Below are positions 11,270-20,620 of a DNA stretch of 64,000 nucleotides, piece after piece. The DNA lies in assembly GCA_948567375.1 (NCBI GenBank), contig OX419755.1:77956931-78020930 (forward strand), given 5' to 3'. The translations under genes were made by a program, and so were the position numbers. Position 1 is the first letter of the stretch. Each line of letters opens with the position of its first letter. The DNA comes from Lunularia cruciata. Lineage: Eukaryota > Streptophyta > Marchantiopsida > Lunulariales > Lunulariaceae. Below the pieces are notes generated by a model. That model was given only the letters and a program-made list of their open reading frames with translations, did no database searches and was not told where the DNA came from.

Positions 11270-12345
11270 CCAAGCCAAGGCTCATAATCCAGGTCAAACA
11301 ATTCAAGTCCATAGCCTGACCTAACACTTGATGTTTGGATGCCTCTAACACTACTAGAACATTGGTAATATTGGTGCAAAAACCTATTGCTTGCTCTCTC
11401 TCATCAGCATTGGGCTCCACCAACTGCTTTAACTATGAGTCCCAAACAAGTCCAGGTCCTCCTTCTCAAAACCATGAGAGCTTGGGAAACTCATGAGTTT
11501 GGGAAATGCGCTCTAGGCTGTCCAACTAGGTTCACCACTACCATAGGTGACCTATCAGCCATTGTCTGAGACTGACGCCCAACATCCAAGATATCATCAA
11601 CAAGGATGTGGTCAAGTTGCTGAATCCCATCATAAGCACGTTGTAAAACCTCTCTGGGTAAGGGGTTCGTCCACCACAGATGAAGATGATGAGCCTGTGA
11701 TCCCACTTTGGCTGCATCTAACAATACAATACGTCCCATCCAAGAATGGACCTAATGTGTACTCGCCACCACTTTGGTGCAAGAATCACCCATCAAAGGA
11801 ATGTTCTCCAAAAGGTAAACTGGAGAAACATACTAATGAACCTAGAGATGTCGTAGTATCCGTAACATCTCCCAAAACACACCAAAACAAGGATCTTGAA
11901 GACCCAAACATTGGCCCACACGTGTATGTTCTTGACATGGCCATCTTAAAATCACCAAGTGAATAGGCCTATGTCTCTCTAGATCATGCACCCCTAGTAA
12001 AGAAATGTCTACAGGTAGGGCCTTTTGGTAACCTCTAATTGTTGACATTGGTAATAACTCCGGATACCAATAGGCTAAGTATGCCACATGATGTGAAGAG
12101 ACTTGCCTAGCAGTCTCATCTCTCTCTACATACAAGTACCTTTGTACTTGTATAACCGCATGTAATATTGCAACTAGTCTAGTGCTAATCCCACCAAACA
12201 ACTCCAATAAACATATCCCCTCTATTGGATATTGCCAAGCAATGAGTGTGGTATCCAAAGGTGTCAAAGTAATTGACTCTGGAGGCTCATCCTCACACTC
12301 ATCTGCCGATAGTACAAAGGCTCCACTCCAAGCCTGTTGCACCAA
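11270..12345 (-). pseudogene. C5 cytosine DNA methyltransferase domain in retrotransposon pol
   Basis: Such enzymes transfer a methyl group from S-adenosylmethionine to carbon 5 of cytosine. Minus-strand pieces give the motifs in order: motif I ICLLELFGGISTRL at about 12,215-12,174; a motif II-like YLYVERDETARQ; motif IV WPCQEHTRVGQ with the catalytic Cys codon at 11,937-11,935; motif VI YLLENIPLMGDS at about 11,799-11,764; motif VIII LLDAAKVGSQAHHLHLWWTN at about 11,724-11,665; and a motif IX/X-like ADEREQAIGF followed by LGQAMDLNCLTWI near 11,324-11,285. The length of about 320 codons fits a compact catalytic domain. Stops and frameshifts at about 11,842, 11,742 and 11,490 break it. The arginines of motif VIII appear as histidines. 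It resembles retroelement-borne enzymes more than host MET1, CMT or DRM, as far as I can judge without a search. Confidence 0.8.
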
Positions 12346-12426
12346 CTGATTTGCATGCTACTATAATGCATCCTCTGAAATCCATAATGGAACATCCAAG
12401 GTAGATGGAACAATTGCACTTGTACT

Positions 12427-13263
12427 CTAAATCTGAGTGATCTCCTCTGGTACTAGAGTATCCTCTGCAAGGGCGTTCCCCTCCAATGAGTCACCAAGCC
12501 AAGTAACTACACCATTGAAAGCTAAAATTGATGCTACCATGGTCCCAGATTGTCGTGAGCCAAGATTGTCACTACTGAAGCGTACTAGTAGGTGACATAC
12601 CCGTCCCTCACCAGACTGCCAACTTGGTCTATAGGAGGCTATCTCCTCCCAATAGTCAATACTGAAACCCATGGGGTATAACACTGCTCCTCCAAGTAGC
12701 ACATCATATGACTCAACTATTGTTGCAATAGCTTGAGCTCTCACCACCGAGCTATCAATCAGATGACCAGGCTGAACCTATACACCAAGCTTCCCACGTG
12801 TGATGTATTGTGTCAAACCACCACCTAGAGATGTTTGGATCTAAAATGGACACCTCTCCACATCAGTCTTCCATAACTCCAGACCAACTACTATAGCCTT
12901 CCCCAACATAAGGGGCTACTCACCAAAGTCTAACAAGATTCTCTGTGGTGTATAGACCTTCCCGAAAGGTCCCACCAAATGGAAAACCTCCCTTTGCTTA
13001 TCCAATAGGACAACACCAGGTGTGAACCATGCTCTCTCAAAGGCCGGTCTAGCTGGCAACTCCTCCAATCTAGTTAGTGCTGCCTGCCATAAACCATTGG
13101 TCATTGAACAAATCCCATGCTCCTCAACCAAGTCAACTCCACTATCAACCACCTCTGCTCTAGTAGTAGGAACCACATCATTTCTAATCTCACAAAGCAT
13201 AGCAGCCACCCGGAACTCTAGGGCTGGGTCAACTCCAAATGTAAACATGTCACTACTGAACAC
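12427..13263 (-). pseudogene. retropepsin (protease) region of the same element
   Basis: Two ORF pieces. The first (13,263-12,916) ends FGKVYTPQRILLDFGE; the position expected to be the catalytic Asp-Ser/Thr-Gly reads Asp-Phe-Gly. The second (12,747-12,427) contains YDVLLGGAVLYPMGFS, the ILG-like segment near the C-terminus of retropepsins, followed by WEEIASYRPSWQSGEG. Retropepsin would cleave the element's polyprotein. The altered active site and stops mean it is dead. The upstream part of the first piece (EELPARPAFERAW) is linker. Placement between gag and methyltransferase supports the call. Confidence 0.62.
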
Positions 13264-13477
13264 AAATGGTACCGCATAATCAGCTGAGCCGCCCCCAACA
13301 TCATGCTAGACTTAATCTGTGTAGTAGCAGGTGGCTGACTAGCAGGTAGTCTATCATGTATTCCATCACCACCTACCACACTTGCACTAGGACGTCTAGG
13401 AACCATGGATGTTGTATGCAATGCCGTAGATAACATGAAAGACTGGGGAGACTGACTTGTCTCCCAACCTCTCCTCT

Positions 13478-14424
13478 CTATGGGTCCAACTTCACTGATG
13501 CTCCTTTAGGATCTGGAGCATGTACTGCACTCCTAGTCACTGCTGCACATGCATCCACTTGAGTTGCTTTGCACATGAAGTCCAAAGCATCTTTATCACC
13601 AACATATGAGGTGGAAGCCTCAACACCTAAATCTGATCTCCTTTGAGCAATAGCTATACTAGCCAATCTTTGCTTCAATTGCTCTATCCAAGTAGCCATA
13701 GCTGTATTAGAAGTAAGGGTAGGTACTGCACTCCTACTAGGTGTAGATCCTCTACCACCACCTCTACCACCTCGTCCTCCATGAACTAGAGCTCCTCTAC
13801 TACCTGCCATAACAACCCTACCACTATGTAACTTTGGGTGTAGGTCAAAGCACTAGTCACTAGTGTGACCAAATCTATTGCAATGCTCACATTGCCTCTA
13901 TGCTGGGTGTGATGCACCCAAAGTATCAGGTCCACTACCCTGAGTACACTCCTTCCGATGGTGATGTCCACCACAAGTCCAACAAGCAACACCACTACTC
14001 ACTAGCTGCTGCTGACCCAAAAATGAAGGTGAGGGTCTAACTCCACTAGACCCTCCACTTGCTCCATAGGATTTGGGCTGTCCACCCTATCCTCAGAAAC
14101 CAAGTAGGCACGGTGCACTCTGTTGCACTCTAGAAGAAGTAACAACTATAGATGAGGTCTCCTTACCAAATCCAGATGTCACCACTCTCTCCTCTACCAT
14201 GTTGAGCTCAATATGCTCAGCCAAACCAAAGACCACTACCAAAGTAGGCAAAGTAGACTATAACAACATAACATCACAAACTCTATGTCGCAACTCCTTG
14301 TCCAATATCCCATACCAAAACTAGACTGCTTGGGCCTTAGTAACTCACTAAGTGAAACTGATCAGCCGCCTCATGTGAGTGTATGTATAGGCTCTCTCTA
14401 GCCTTTGGCCAAAACTCCTACAAG
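13478..14424 (-). pseudogene. gag C-terminal part with zinc knuckles
   Basis: The minus strand from 14,424 reads SFGQRLERAYTYTH, then FWYGILDKELRHRVCD and VVVFGLAEHIELNMVEE, typical of a capsid C-terminal domain. Two metal-binding clusters follow, CWTCGGHHHRKEC and CEHCNRFGHTSD-C, and then a Gly-Arg tract (GGRGGRGGGRG) near 13,770-13,740. At least five in-frame stops are present. In frame with gag, residues NYQ at the far side of the inserted element (18.2 kb) join EACRSFGQ here once the insertion and one copy of its target duplication are removed. Confidence 0.75.
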
Positions 14425-14786
14425 CTTCTTGTGGTACCCACATTTTTAGTTTTTTTCAAAATGGAGAAGAAGAAGTGTATAGAAAAGTTGGATTGCGCTT
14501 GTATGGCCAAAGAAGGCAAAGAAAAGAGTCTTCGGGATGAAACTCAAGGTAACATGGCTTCTGGTCATAAGGCAAAGTACTCGGACTTGCCTTGTCAACA
14601 TACAACCCGAAGTAAGAAGTCTTTGTATTGGAGGGAGCTCAACCCAAGGCGAAGACAATGTAACAACCTTTCTTTGGGGCGAGAAATTCAAGAAGGGACC
14701 ATTCAAAACCGGCGGTCATACGCATGAAGTACACTTGACAATGACAGGCGCATGCAAGAGGTGTGATTTCTTGGTAGAAACTTGAA

Positions 14787-15605
14787 TTGAAGAGAGACAA
14801 AGAAGGCACGACTCTAAAAATTGGGCTAATGTCGAGCAATTTTCCTTTGCTGTTGAGGAGTCGTCATGCAAGAGATCATGGAAAGGGAAGTAGAGTTGAA
14901 GACACGCTAGTGTGTAGAGGAGAATTTGAGAGAGTTAAACTGAGAGATAGTGAGGAAGCAGGAAAGATGGGAGGAGGAAAGAAGAACTCCAAATTTGCAG
15001 TGAGAAATCATGCGATTTGGAGGTTAGATGTGATTGCAAGAATTGAAGTTTTGAGTAGACTTTGGATCAAATTCTTGGCATGGAACTGGAACATAAGTTT
15101 TCCAGGTTTCATGACCAAGATAATCAAGAGTAAGTGTCTCGATGGCCCCAAAAAAGAGGGGAAGAGAGGAAATCCGGCTCGTTGGACAAAGTCGGATTGG
15201 AGATTGGTGCTCGGAAGAGAGGCAAGCGCGGAGCAGAGTGCTACGTTCTTGGGGAAGGGAGAGGTAGCCAAAGAAACCCAAGAAGTGAGGGATACCTTCT
15301 CTTCGAAGAGGACAAAGAATGGGTATAAGGTCAAGAGTTACAAAGATCTGGTGAAGAGAGGGATTGTGAGTGCTCTCATGGCAATCCTGAAGCCGGAGAG
15401 GACGACTTATGTGATGAAACACCAAGCGGTGTTCTTCCATAAGATGTTTGCAAGAGAACCCATCAATTGGGCAAGGTGCTTCCATGGGAGGACAAGGCAG
15501 ATGGTATGGAATTTGTGGGATAAGTTGCCTCCACACTACATTGTGCCGTTTGCATCACATTTCTACCTCGGGTTGAATTTGCTCAATTTGGCAGAGCGTA
15601 GCTGA
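14787..15605 (+). CDS. element ORF, N-terminal piece, unknown function
   Basis: An open frame of 272 residues inside the 3.76-kb insertion. It is basic and rich in Lys and Arg. It contains segments such as WTKSDWRLVLGREA, RGIVSALMAILKPERT and QMVWNLWDKLPPHYIVPF, which look like a folded, helix-rich region and not low complexity. The Met start is not certain: an earlier frame (14,461-14,727) also looks coding (MEKKKCIEKLDC), so this may be the middle of a once longer protein joined by a frameshift near 14,730-14,790. It ends at TGA 15,603-15,605; a further in-frame stretch (VSHFHPDLRREVNAEEQQ) after the stop suggests a nonsense mutation. I recall similar proteins of unknown function repeated in liverwort annotation, but cannot check this. 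Confidence 0.45.
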   Translation: MKRDKEGTTLKIGLMSSNFPLLLRSRHARDHGKGSRVEDTLVCRGEFERVKLRDSEEAGKMGGGKKNSKFAVRNHAIWRLDVIARIEVLSRLWIKFLAWNWNISFPGFMTKIIKSKCLDGPKKEGKRGNPARWTKSDWRLVLGREASAEQSATFLGKGEVAKETQEVRDTFSSKRTKNGYKVKSYKDLVKRGIVSALMAILKPERTTYVMKHQAVFFHKMFAREPINWARCFHGRTRQMVWNLWDKLPPHYIVPFASHFYLGLNLLNLAERS

Positions 15606-15830
15606 ATGGTGTCTCACTTTCATCCCGACTTGAGAAGAGAAGTCAACGCGGAGGAGCAACAATATATTCTTCAAATCCAAAGCACTGATGAGTACTACGT
15701 GCAAATGGGCAAGAGTGCGGAGGTAGAAGTGAGTACTCCAAAGTCAAAGAAGCAGAGTTGACAAGGAGAAGGCAAAGACGTAGAGAAGACGAGACCTTGA
15801 AAGACCAGGAGAGGAAACCTGAGGAAAGGT

Positions 15831-16064
15831 ATGATGGTGATCGCGTCGTCAAAAGAAGACTTGGAACACAAGGAAGAACCTGAGCTTATGCTACAAAGCA
15901 AGGATACGAGTAGCAATAGTGATGAAGGTGGGGAGATGACATCAGTACCTACTGCAGAAGAAGAAGAAGTTCGGGTGGAGCTCGAGGAAGAAAATAACAC
16001 GAAGTTGGAGGACAAAGTACCCGAGCTGGAGGAGAAGAAGATTACAATTCAGAGGGGAGTTTGA
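15831..16064 (+). CDS. element ORF, acidic middle piece
   Basis: A 77-residue open frame very rich in Glu (for example TAEEEEVRVELEEENN). It lies between the two larger pieces of the same presumed coding region, is open on the same strand and ends at TGA 16,062-16,064. Composition suggests a disordered acidic linker. It is probably a fragment and not a separate protein. Confidence 0.35.
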   Translation: MMVIASSKEDLEHKEEPELMLQSKDTSSNSDEGGEMTSVPTAEEEEVRVELEEENNTKLEDKVPELEEKKITIQRGV

Positions 16065-16126
16065 TCAAGACGCAAGGCAAAGTGTGAAGTGGGTCAAGCA
16101 AGGCAAGAGAAGAGGAGAATGTTAGT

Positions 16127-17371
16127 TTGGGAAGTGAAGCGTCTATTCCGATACGACGACTGCAGAGAAGAAGGCAAGTATCAGGAGAAGAAGAGGTAAA
16201 GAAGGAGATCACTCTGCAGGTTGAAGCAATTGCGAGTGATGGAGTGGAGTACCTGCAAGAAAGTATGTGCCCATTGTTAGTGAAGTTAGAGCACAAGAAG
16301 AAAGAGATGCATTCAAAGTGTCCGGAGGTGAAGACTGTGTTGCAGGTATTAGCAAGACTAGAAGAAGAGAACTCGGAGTTGAAGAGGAATATAATCCGAG
16401 TCGAGGAGGGAAGGGAAGTATTGCAAGGGGATGCAATAGTGCAGTGTCAAGTTATTGAGAACTTGAAGAGAGAAGCGAGGTATCGAGAGGAACTTGTGAA
16501 GAAGAATGACATAGCAAGGGAGAGACAAGTAGTTGAGTATGAAATCTTGAAGCAGCAATTTGTTGATTCAAGACTAGAAATTATCCATGCTATGGCAAGG
16601 GTAGCAGAGAAGGAACAAGAGCTCAATAGAGTGATGGAGAGTGTAGAAGAGAAGAAGCAACTGTGGCAACGAGAGTTGACAGTGAGATATAAGGAAGAAG
16701 AGAGATTACGAGAGTTACTTCGTAATCAGGAGGAGAAGATTGTACAAAAGGAGAAGGAGAAGGAAACTGTGAAAGCCAAGTTTGAGGCAGAATTGACAAT
16801 GTACAAGGATGATTGGCTTGCAGATCAGGAGCATGAAAGGAAGATGAGATTGGAGCCATTGAAGAAGATCGTAATTAAGATGAATGCGATGCTGAGTATA
16901 GAGGCCAGTGTTTGTATTGAAGAGATGAGGCTGCACGAGTTGAAGTTGCTGGTGCAGGAGACGAGGAGGAGACATGCAAAGGATACAAACTTGAATGCTC
17001 TGTTAATTAGTCTCAAAACTTGTGTAGATAGGAAGATATTGGAAGTCGAAGACAATATCACGATTAGATTAGATCTAGTGAAGTTGGAGATAGATAAACT
17101 TTGGAAAGATGTTAGAGCAAAACCCGAAGTAGATGAAGTAGGAGTGCAAATGTCTTCGGAGTTACCATTGGAGACATTACAGAAGAGTAGGTCGGGAGAT
17201 AGAGATTTAGAAGAAGTACCTCTGATAGGAATTGAAGATCAGGAAAGAGAATTGTTAGATCTGGTAGAAGATGTAGGAATTGTGAAACCCGAGGACAGAG
17301 CAACAAGAAGTGAAGTTACCTTGGGTTTGGGTTTGAAAGCCGAGGAAGAAGTAGACATTAGATTGGATTAG
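16127..17371 (+). CDS. element ORF, long coiled-coil protein
   Basis: An intact 414-residue frame. From about residue 60 to 300 it is almost pure Glu, Lys, Arg, Gln and Leu with heptad-like spacing (LARLEEENSELKRN, EELVKKNDIARERQ, LRELLRNQEEKIVQKEKEK), predicting a long coiled coil. The C-terminal 100 residues are acidic (LEEVPLIGIEDQERELLDLV). There is no signal peptide, membrane segment or known catalytic motif. The first Met (MGSEASIPIRRLQRRRQ) may not be the original start, since a coding-like frame continues upstream. A structural, gag-like or scaffold role for the element is possible but not shown. The contrast between this intact frame and the heavily mutated gag around it suggests a younger insertion. 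Confidence 0.55.
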   Translation: MGSEASIPIRRLQRRRQVSGEEEVKKEITLQVEAIASDGVEYLQESMCPLLVKLEHKKKEMHSKCPEVKTVLQVLARLEEENSELKRNIIRVEEGREVLQGDAIVQCQVIENLKREARYREELVKKNDIARERQVVEYEILKQQFVDSRLEIIHAMARVAEKEQELNRVMESVEEKKQLWQRELTVRYKEEERLRELLRNQEEKIVQKEKEKETVKAKFEAELTMYKDDWLADQEHERKMRLEPLKKIVIKMNAMLSIEASVCIEEMRLHELKLLVQETRRRHAKDTNLNALLISLKTCVDRKILEVEDNITIRLDLVKLEIDKLWKDVRAKPEVDEVGVQMSSELPLETLQKSRSGDRDLEEVPLIGIEDQERELLDLVEDVGIVKPEDRATRSEVTLGLGLKAEEEVDIRLD

Positions 17372-18194
17372 TAACCGATTTGAGATTTGAATAGGCAGAT
17401 ATGAAGAGGTGCATTGTCATTTCAGATCTGCAAGTTTGTAGAGTCATTAGAAAGAGGTGCATTAGGAAGATAACTATCGATTGCTTCACTATTTAAGAGT
17501 GGCCTTCACAGTCTTATGTTGTTCAGTGCTCATTATTTCTGAGAATAGATAAAGCAAAGTGCTGTGAAGCAGTGCTCATTGCTTGAGCTTGATTCCGAGT
17601 ATCAACTTTGTGTTTGTGTTTGTGAGTGTGTGGAGAAATTTGAAGTGCAAGTCAGTGTGCTTGTTGGATGTTGGATTCCACAGCCTTGATCTTCATTCTG
17701 TGTGTTTGATCCTAAGTGAAGTGCAATCGGAGCAATGCCTTGATAGATCTGAGAGGAATTGTAGTGTTGGTAGTATTCTACATTTGCAAGTGTAGCGCGG
17801 TGTTGATGTGAAGCAATTTTGATCAAGGAAGTTGTGCCTTCAGTGGAGAGGTGGAACAAAATTCTAAGGCAAAGTCATTTTGCAGTGAAGTGCCATTTTT
17901 GGAGAGCCTAAATCATCACAATCAAGATTGTTTGGAAAGAATTGATAGAGTTGTGATTAAGGAGTGTGAAATTTGTGACAAGACTAAGAATCAGTGCTTG
18001 TTACTCTCTTCTGGGTGTGGTTTCTACCTAAGAGATTAAAGATGAAACCAAGAAGAACTACATGTTACTGTTTGACTTTGTATTTGGACATTTCTGACTT
18101 GTATCTCTGCGGGAACAAACTTTACTTACCCCATTACCGCAAAAGTGATATTTGCCGGGTTGTCACACTTCTTAGCTTCTCAGTCCGCACTCCT

Positions 18195-18943
18195 TGGTAG
18201 TTCTACCTCAAACACTGGAAGAACTCCACCATGGGGTTAAACCCTAGTACCACACCACCTCTTGTAACAATACCTCCACTCGTGGTAACAGTATCTCTAA
18301 CTAGTGCACATCCACTAACTCCACCAACACTACTCAAGCTAGAACTCTTGGATATAGCCAATCTACTCTTGGCAACCGGGCCTGAAGTGATAGAGATATA
18401 GTTCAAAGACCACTACTATCTCCATAACTCAATCTCCTCCAAATGAGCTCTCTTGAACTCATGGTAGTCATCCATTGGTAGACCCTCTAGATGATGAAAA
18501 TACCTCTTCCATGCCATGAAGAGCATTAACAAAGTTGGGTTCCGTGTTTGTTGCAGATCACACCAACTATCAAACTCTTGGATGAAGTCATCCAACTCAA
18601 TGGTACCCATTGTACCAGAGTAATGCCTAGGGCCTTTGGAGGCTCCATAAATTTTGTCCATGTCCCACAACAACGGTGTAGACACAACAAGTGCACTCTC
18701 AACTGGATCAACTCCTGTGTCTAACTCCAACTCAGAGTCAATCTTCTCCCTCACTAGGACTTGAGATACAAGCTGATATCGAGCGCCACTCCAAGTAAAC
18801 CCATTGCGTACTGTAGGGCTATCTCCTCTAGAATCCCCAAAGAACTCCGTTATGACAAAGTAACCGCAACCGCAAACTGCAACAGCAAGTACACACCAAG
18901 TGCCAACACTAACCAAGCACCACCAAGTGCCAACACCAACCAA
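18195..18943 (-). pseudogene. gag N-terminal part of the methyltransferase element
   Basis: The minus-strand frame 18,943-18,416 contains TIELDDFIQEFDSWCDLQQT, LMLFMAWKRYFHHLEGLP and DDYHEFKRAHLEEIELW, an N-terminal capsid-like domain of a Ty3 gag. A stop at 18,416 is followed in the same frame by a Ser/Gly/Val-rich segment (SKSSSLSSVGGVSGC) down to FFQCLR and NYQ at about 18,195. There the 3.76-kb element interrupts it. The first residues (VGVGTWWCLVSVGTWCVLAV) come from a short tandem sequence repeat at 18,900-18,960 and may not be gag. Confidence 0.7.
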
Positions 18944-19280
18944 GCACCACTAAGTGCCAAAACTAATGAAACGTTGTCCATTAATGTAACTCTAACCGAG
19001 ACAACTACATTAGGGGCAAGGGCGACATGTAACCTACCATCACAACACGCATTCTCACGGTCTGTAGGTCATCACTCCCCGCCTCACCGGAGAGAAACAA
19101 AGATAGTGTAATTGGTCATCACTCCAGCCCCACTACCAAGAGCACACTAGAGCACCAATGCTCAAAATTCAAGGCACCTCACACAAACACGGTGCACAAA
19201 TAGGAAGCATAGAATGGAGGAGATCCAATCACAAGAATGCTAAACAATAACACTCCATCTCATAAATCAACACAGGACTG

Positions 19281-19292
19281 ACTCTGCCACCA
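19281..19292 (-). promoter_or_regulatory. primer-binding-site-like sequence
   Basis: The minus strand reads TGGTGGCAGAGT two bases after the proposed LTR end. This resembles TGGTATCAGAGC, the site complementary to plant initiator methionine tRNA used by many LTR retrotransposons, with three differences. Its position exactly after an LTR supports the call. Confidence 0.6.
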
Positions 19293-19294
19293 TT

Positions 19295-20219
19295 TGCAAT
19301 TTGACATAATCGGAGTACCTATCTACTTCCTGAGCTACAAGGATCACCGAGGATTGGATTCAAGTTCTTCTCACCAAAATTTGACATAACTCCTTCACAA
19401 AATCTGACGTACAATCTAACATAAATCCCTAAAAATGGCTAACCACTAAATCCTCAACTAACTCTTCACTCGAGCCAAATTGGAAAAATGAGTTTCATCC
19501 AATCTTTAATTCGTGAAGATCTACTCCCAACTCCATCTTCAATTTCAGTTTTTGAGCTCAACTCATAACAAATTGGTCCTGAGCTCAAAATCACAACTAC
19601 CGCTTGAAAATTGCTTCTTCCCTAGCTCCAAATTTTGCCAACACTTCCGCACACACTCTCTCTTAGGGAAATCTGAACTATTCGATCAAGATACCACGAT
19701 CCACTGAGCTTGGAGATACCACAAACACTTGCAATTCCTACACCCAATTTCCCCTTGACTCACTTTTGTGATGTAATTATATCGTTTACAACTCAAATCA
19801 ATCAAACTCAGATCAATACTTGATATGATCCTCAACAACTTGCCAACAATTGGGCACTGATTACAGTCAAGCCACACCCACTCTAGCTAAGAGACTCTAG
19901 GTGACGCTTGCCGGCTTTTTGTCCACTCTAGCCAAGAACTCGAAGGCTCAACATCAGAGAAGTGAGCTCTCTGGAGTTGCACTTCCAAGGTATACTCCTG
20001 ATTTTGACCTAAGTCTCATCCCAATGGTCCCATTGACGGCACACCCGACGGTGTGGACGGTGCAAGTGACGATGTGCTCTACCATGAAGTCAGTACCCTA
20101 AACACAAAATCTAACCGTCTAAAAGTATTCTATGAGTAATTGCCAAAATGCCTCTAACCACTAACATTGGAACTCCAACGTCTGAGCAATCTAGATGCGA
20201 CACTACAAATGGTGTGACA
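19295..20219 (-). repeat. 5' LTR of the methyltransferase element
   Basis: The minus strand begins TGTCACACCATTTGTAG at 20,219 and ends TCAAATTGCA at 19,295, giving TG...CA borders and about 925 bases, directly followed by the primer-binding-like site. The flanking 5 bases (TAAGG on the minus strand) fit the position in the interrupted non-LTR ORF. No second copy is seen because the 3' end of the element is missing. Confidence 0.65.
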
Positions 20220-20620
20220 CCTTACGACTTGCTGCTACTGCACTCGCTGTCCATCCAAGGAGATGGGTAATCACTCCCTCCCAAATTGTATCTTGCATAG
20301 GGTCCGTAACCATGACATCCGCTGATGTCACTTGATCATCTCAGACCAAGTATAAGTCTGCCCTAACATGTGTCATTTGCAAGGCATACGAATGCTCCAT
20401 CCAAACCAAGTATCTACTCTCTCGTGCCATAGCAAACACTATGTCCCTAATAACATCATGGGTAGCTATTCTCTGTCCTTCAAAAGGACACAATGTCATA
20501 TGGACCGTTGCTGCATTTAGTGTAGAACCACACTCACAAGTGAGTAATGAAGATGCATATGGGTGGACCAAACCTAGGCAAAACCTCAGCGCTATAGAGA
20601 AAGTAGGTGGTGCAAGTTAG
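20220..20620 (-). pseudogene. non-LTR retrotransposon ORF, C-terminal fragment
   Basis: The minus strand reads ECGSTLNAATVHMTLCPF, then RIATHDVIRDIVFAMARE, EHSYALQ and RADLYLV, a stop, DVMVTDPMQD, and GWTASAVAASRKV. The spacing of Cys/His, the R-x-THDVIRD block and the later RADLYL...DVMVTDP resemble the restriction-like-endonuclease C-terminus of R2-type non-LTR elements. The segment ASRKV matches AGRKVSKYRGM in the copy at 34.9 kb, where the ORF continues. Here the methyltransferase element's LTR begins immediately after it. Several stops make it inactive. Confidence 0.5.

Larger units (their letters stand above)
14430..18189 (+). mobile_element. 3.76-kb element inserted in gag, with coiled-coil ORF
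   Basis: The left end is TGTGGTACCCACA and the right end is CAGTCCGCA. It is flanked by CTTCT (14,425-14,429) and CTCCT (18,190-18,194), a 5-bp target duplication with one mismatch. Removing the segment and one duplication restores the interrupted gag frame (NYQ|EACRSFGQ), which fixes the borders independently. TG...CA ends and a 5-bp duplication fit integrase-mediated insertion, but I do not find the left terminal sequence repeated at the right, so paired LTRs are not shown. The interior holds one long plus-strand coding region now in at least three pieces, then about 800 non-coding bases. No reverse transcriptase or integrase is visible, so it would be non-autonomous. Confidence 0.7.
10533..20219 (-). 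mobile_element. Ty3-like retrotransposon carrying a DNA methyltransferase
   Basis: Read on the minus strand: 5' LTR (20,219-19,295), primer-binding-like site (19,292-19,281), gag N-terminal part (18,943-18,195), an inserted element (18,189-14,430), gag C-terminal part with zinc knuckles (14,424-13,478), protease (about 13,263-12,427), C5 cytosine methyltransferase (about 12,345-11,270), a linker, and the first part of reverse transcriptase (10,760-10,533). There another Ty3 element interrupts it, and the rest of pol and the 3' LTR are not found to the left. All coding parts carry stops and frameshifts. The domain order gag, protease, methyltransferase, reverse transcriptase differs from ordinary plant Ty3 elements, which have no methyltransferase. 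Retrotransposons that captured cytosine methyltransferases have been described in dinoflagellates and a charophyte alga. Confidence 0.8.

Noticed and set aside
14430-18189. Classical LTR retrotransposon with two LTRs
   Set aside because: The left terminal sequence (TGTGGTACCCACA) is not found again near the right end, and no pol gene is present, so only a generic mobile element is claimed.
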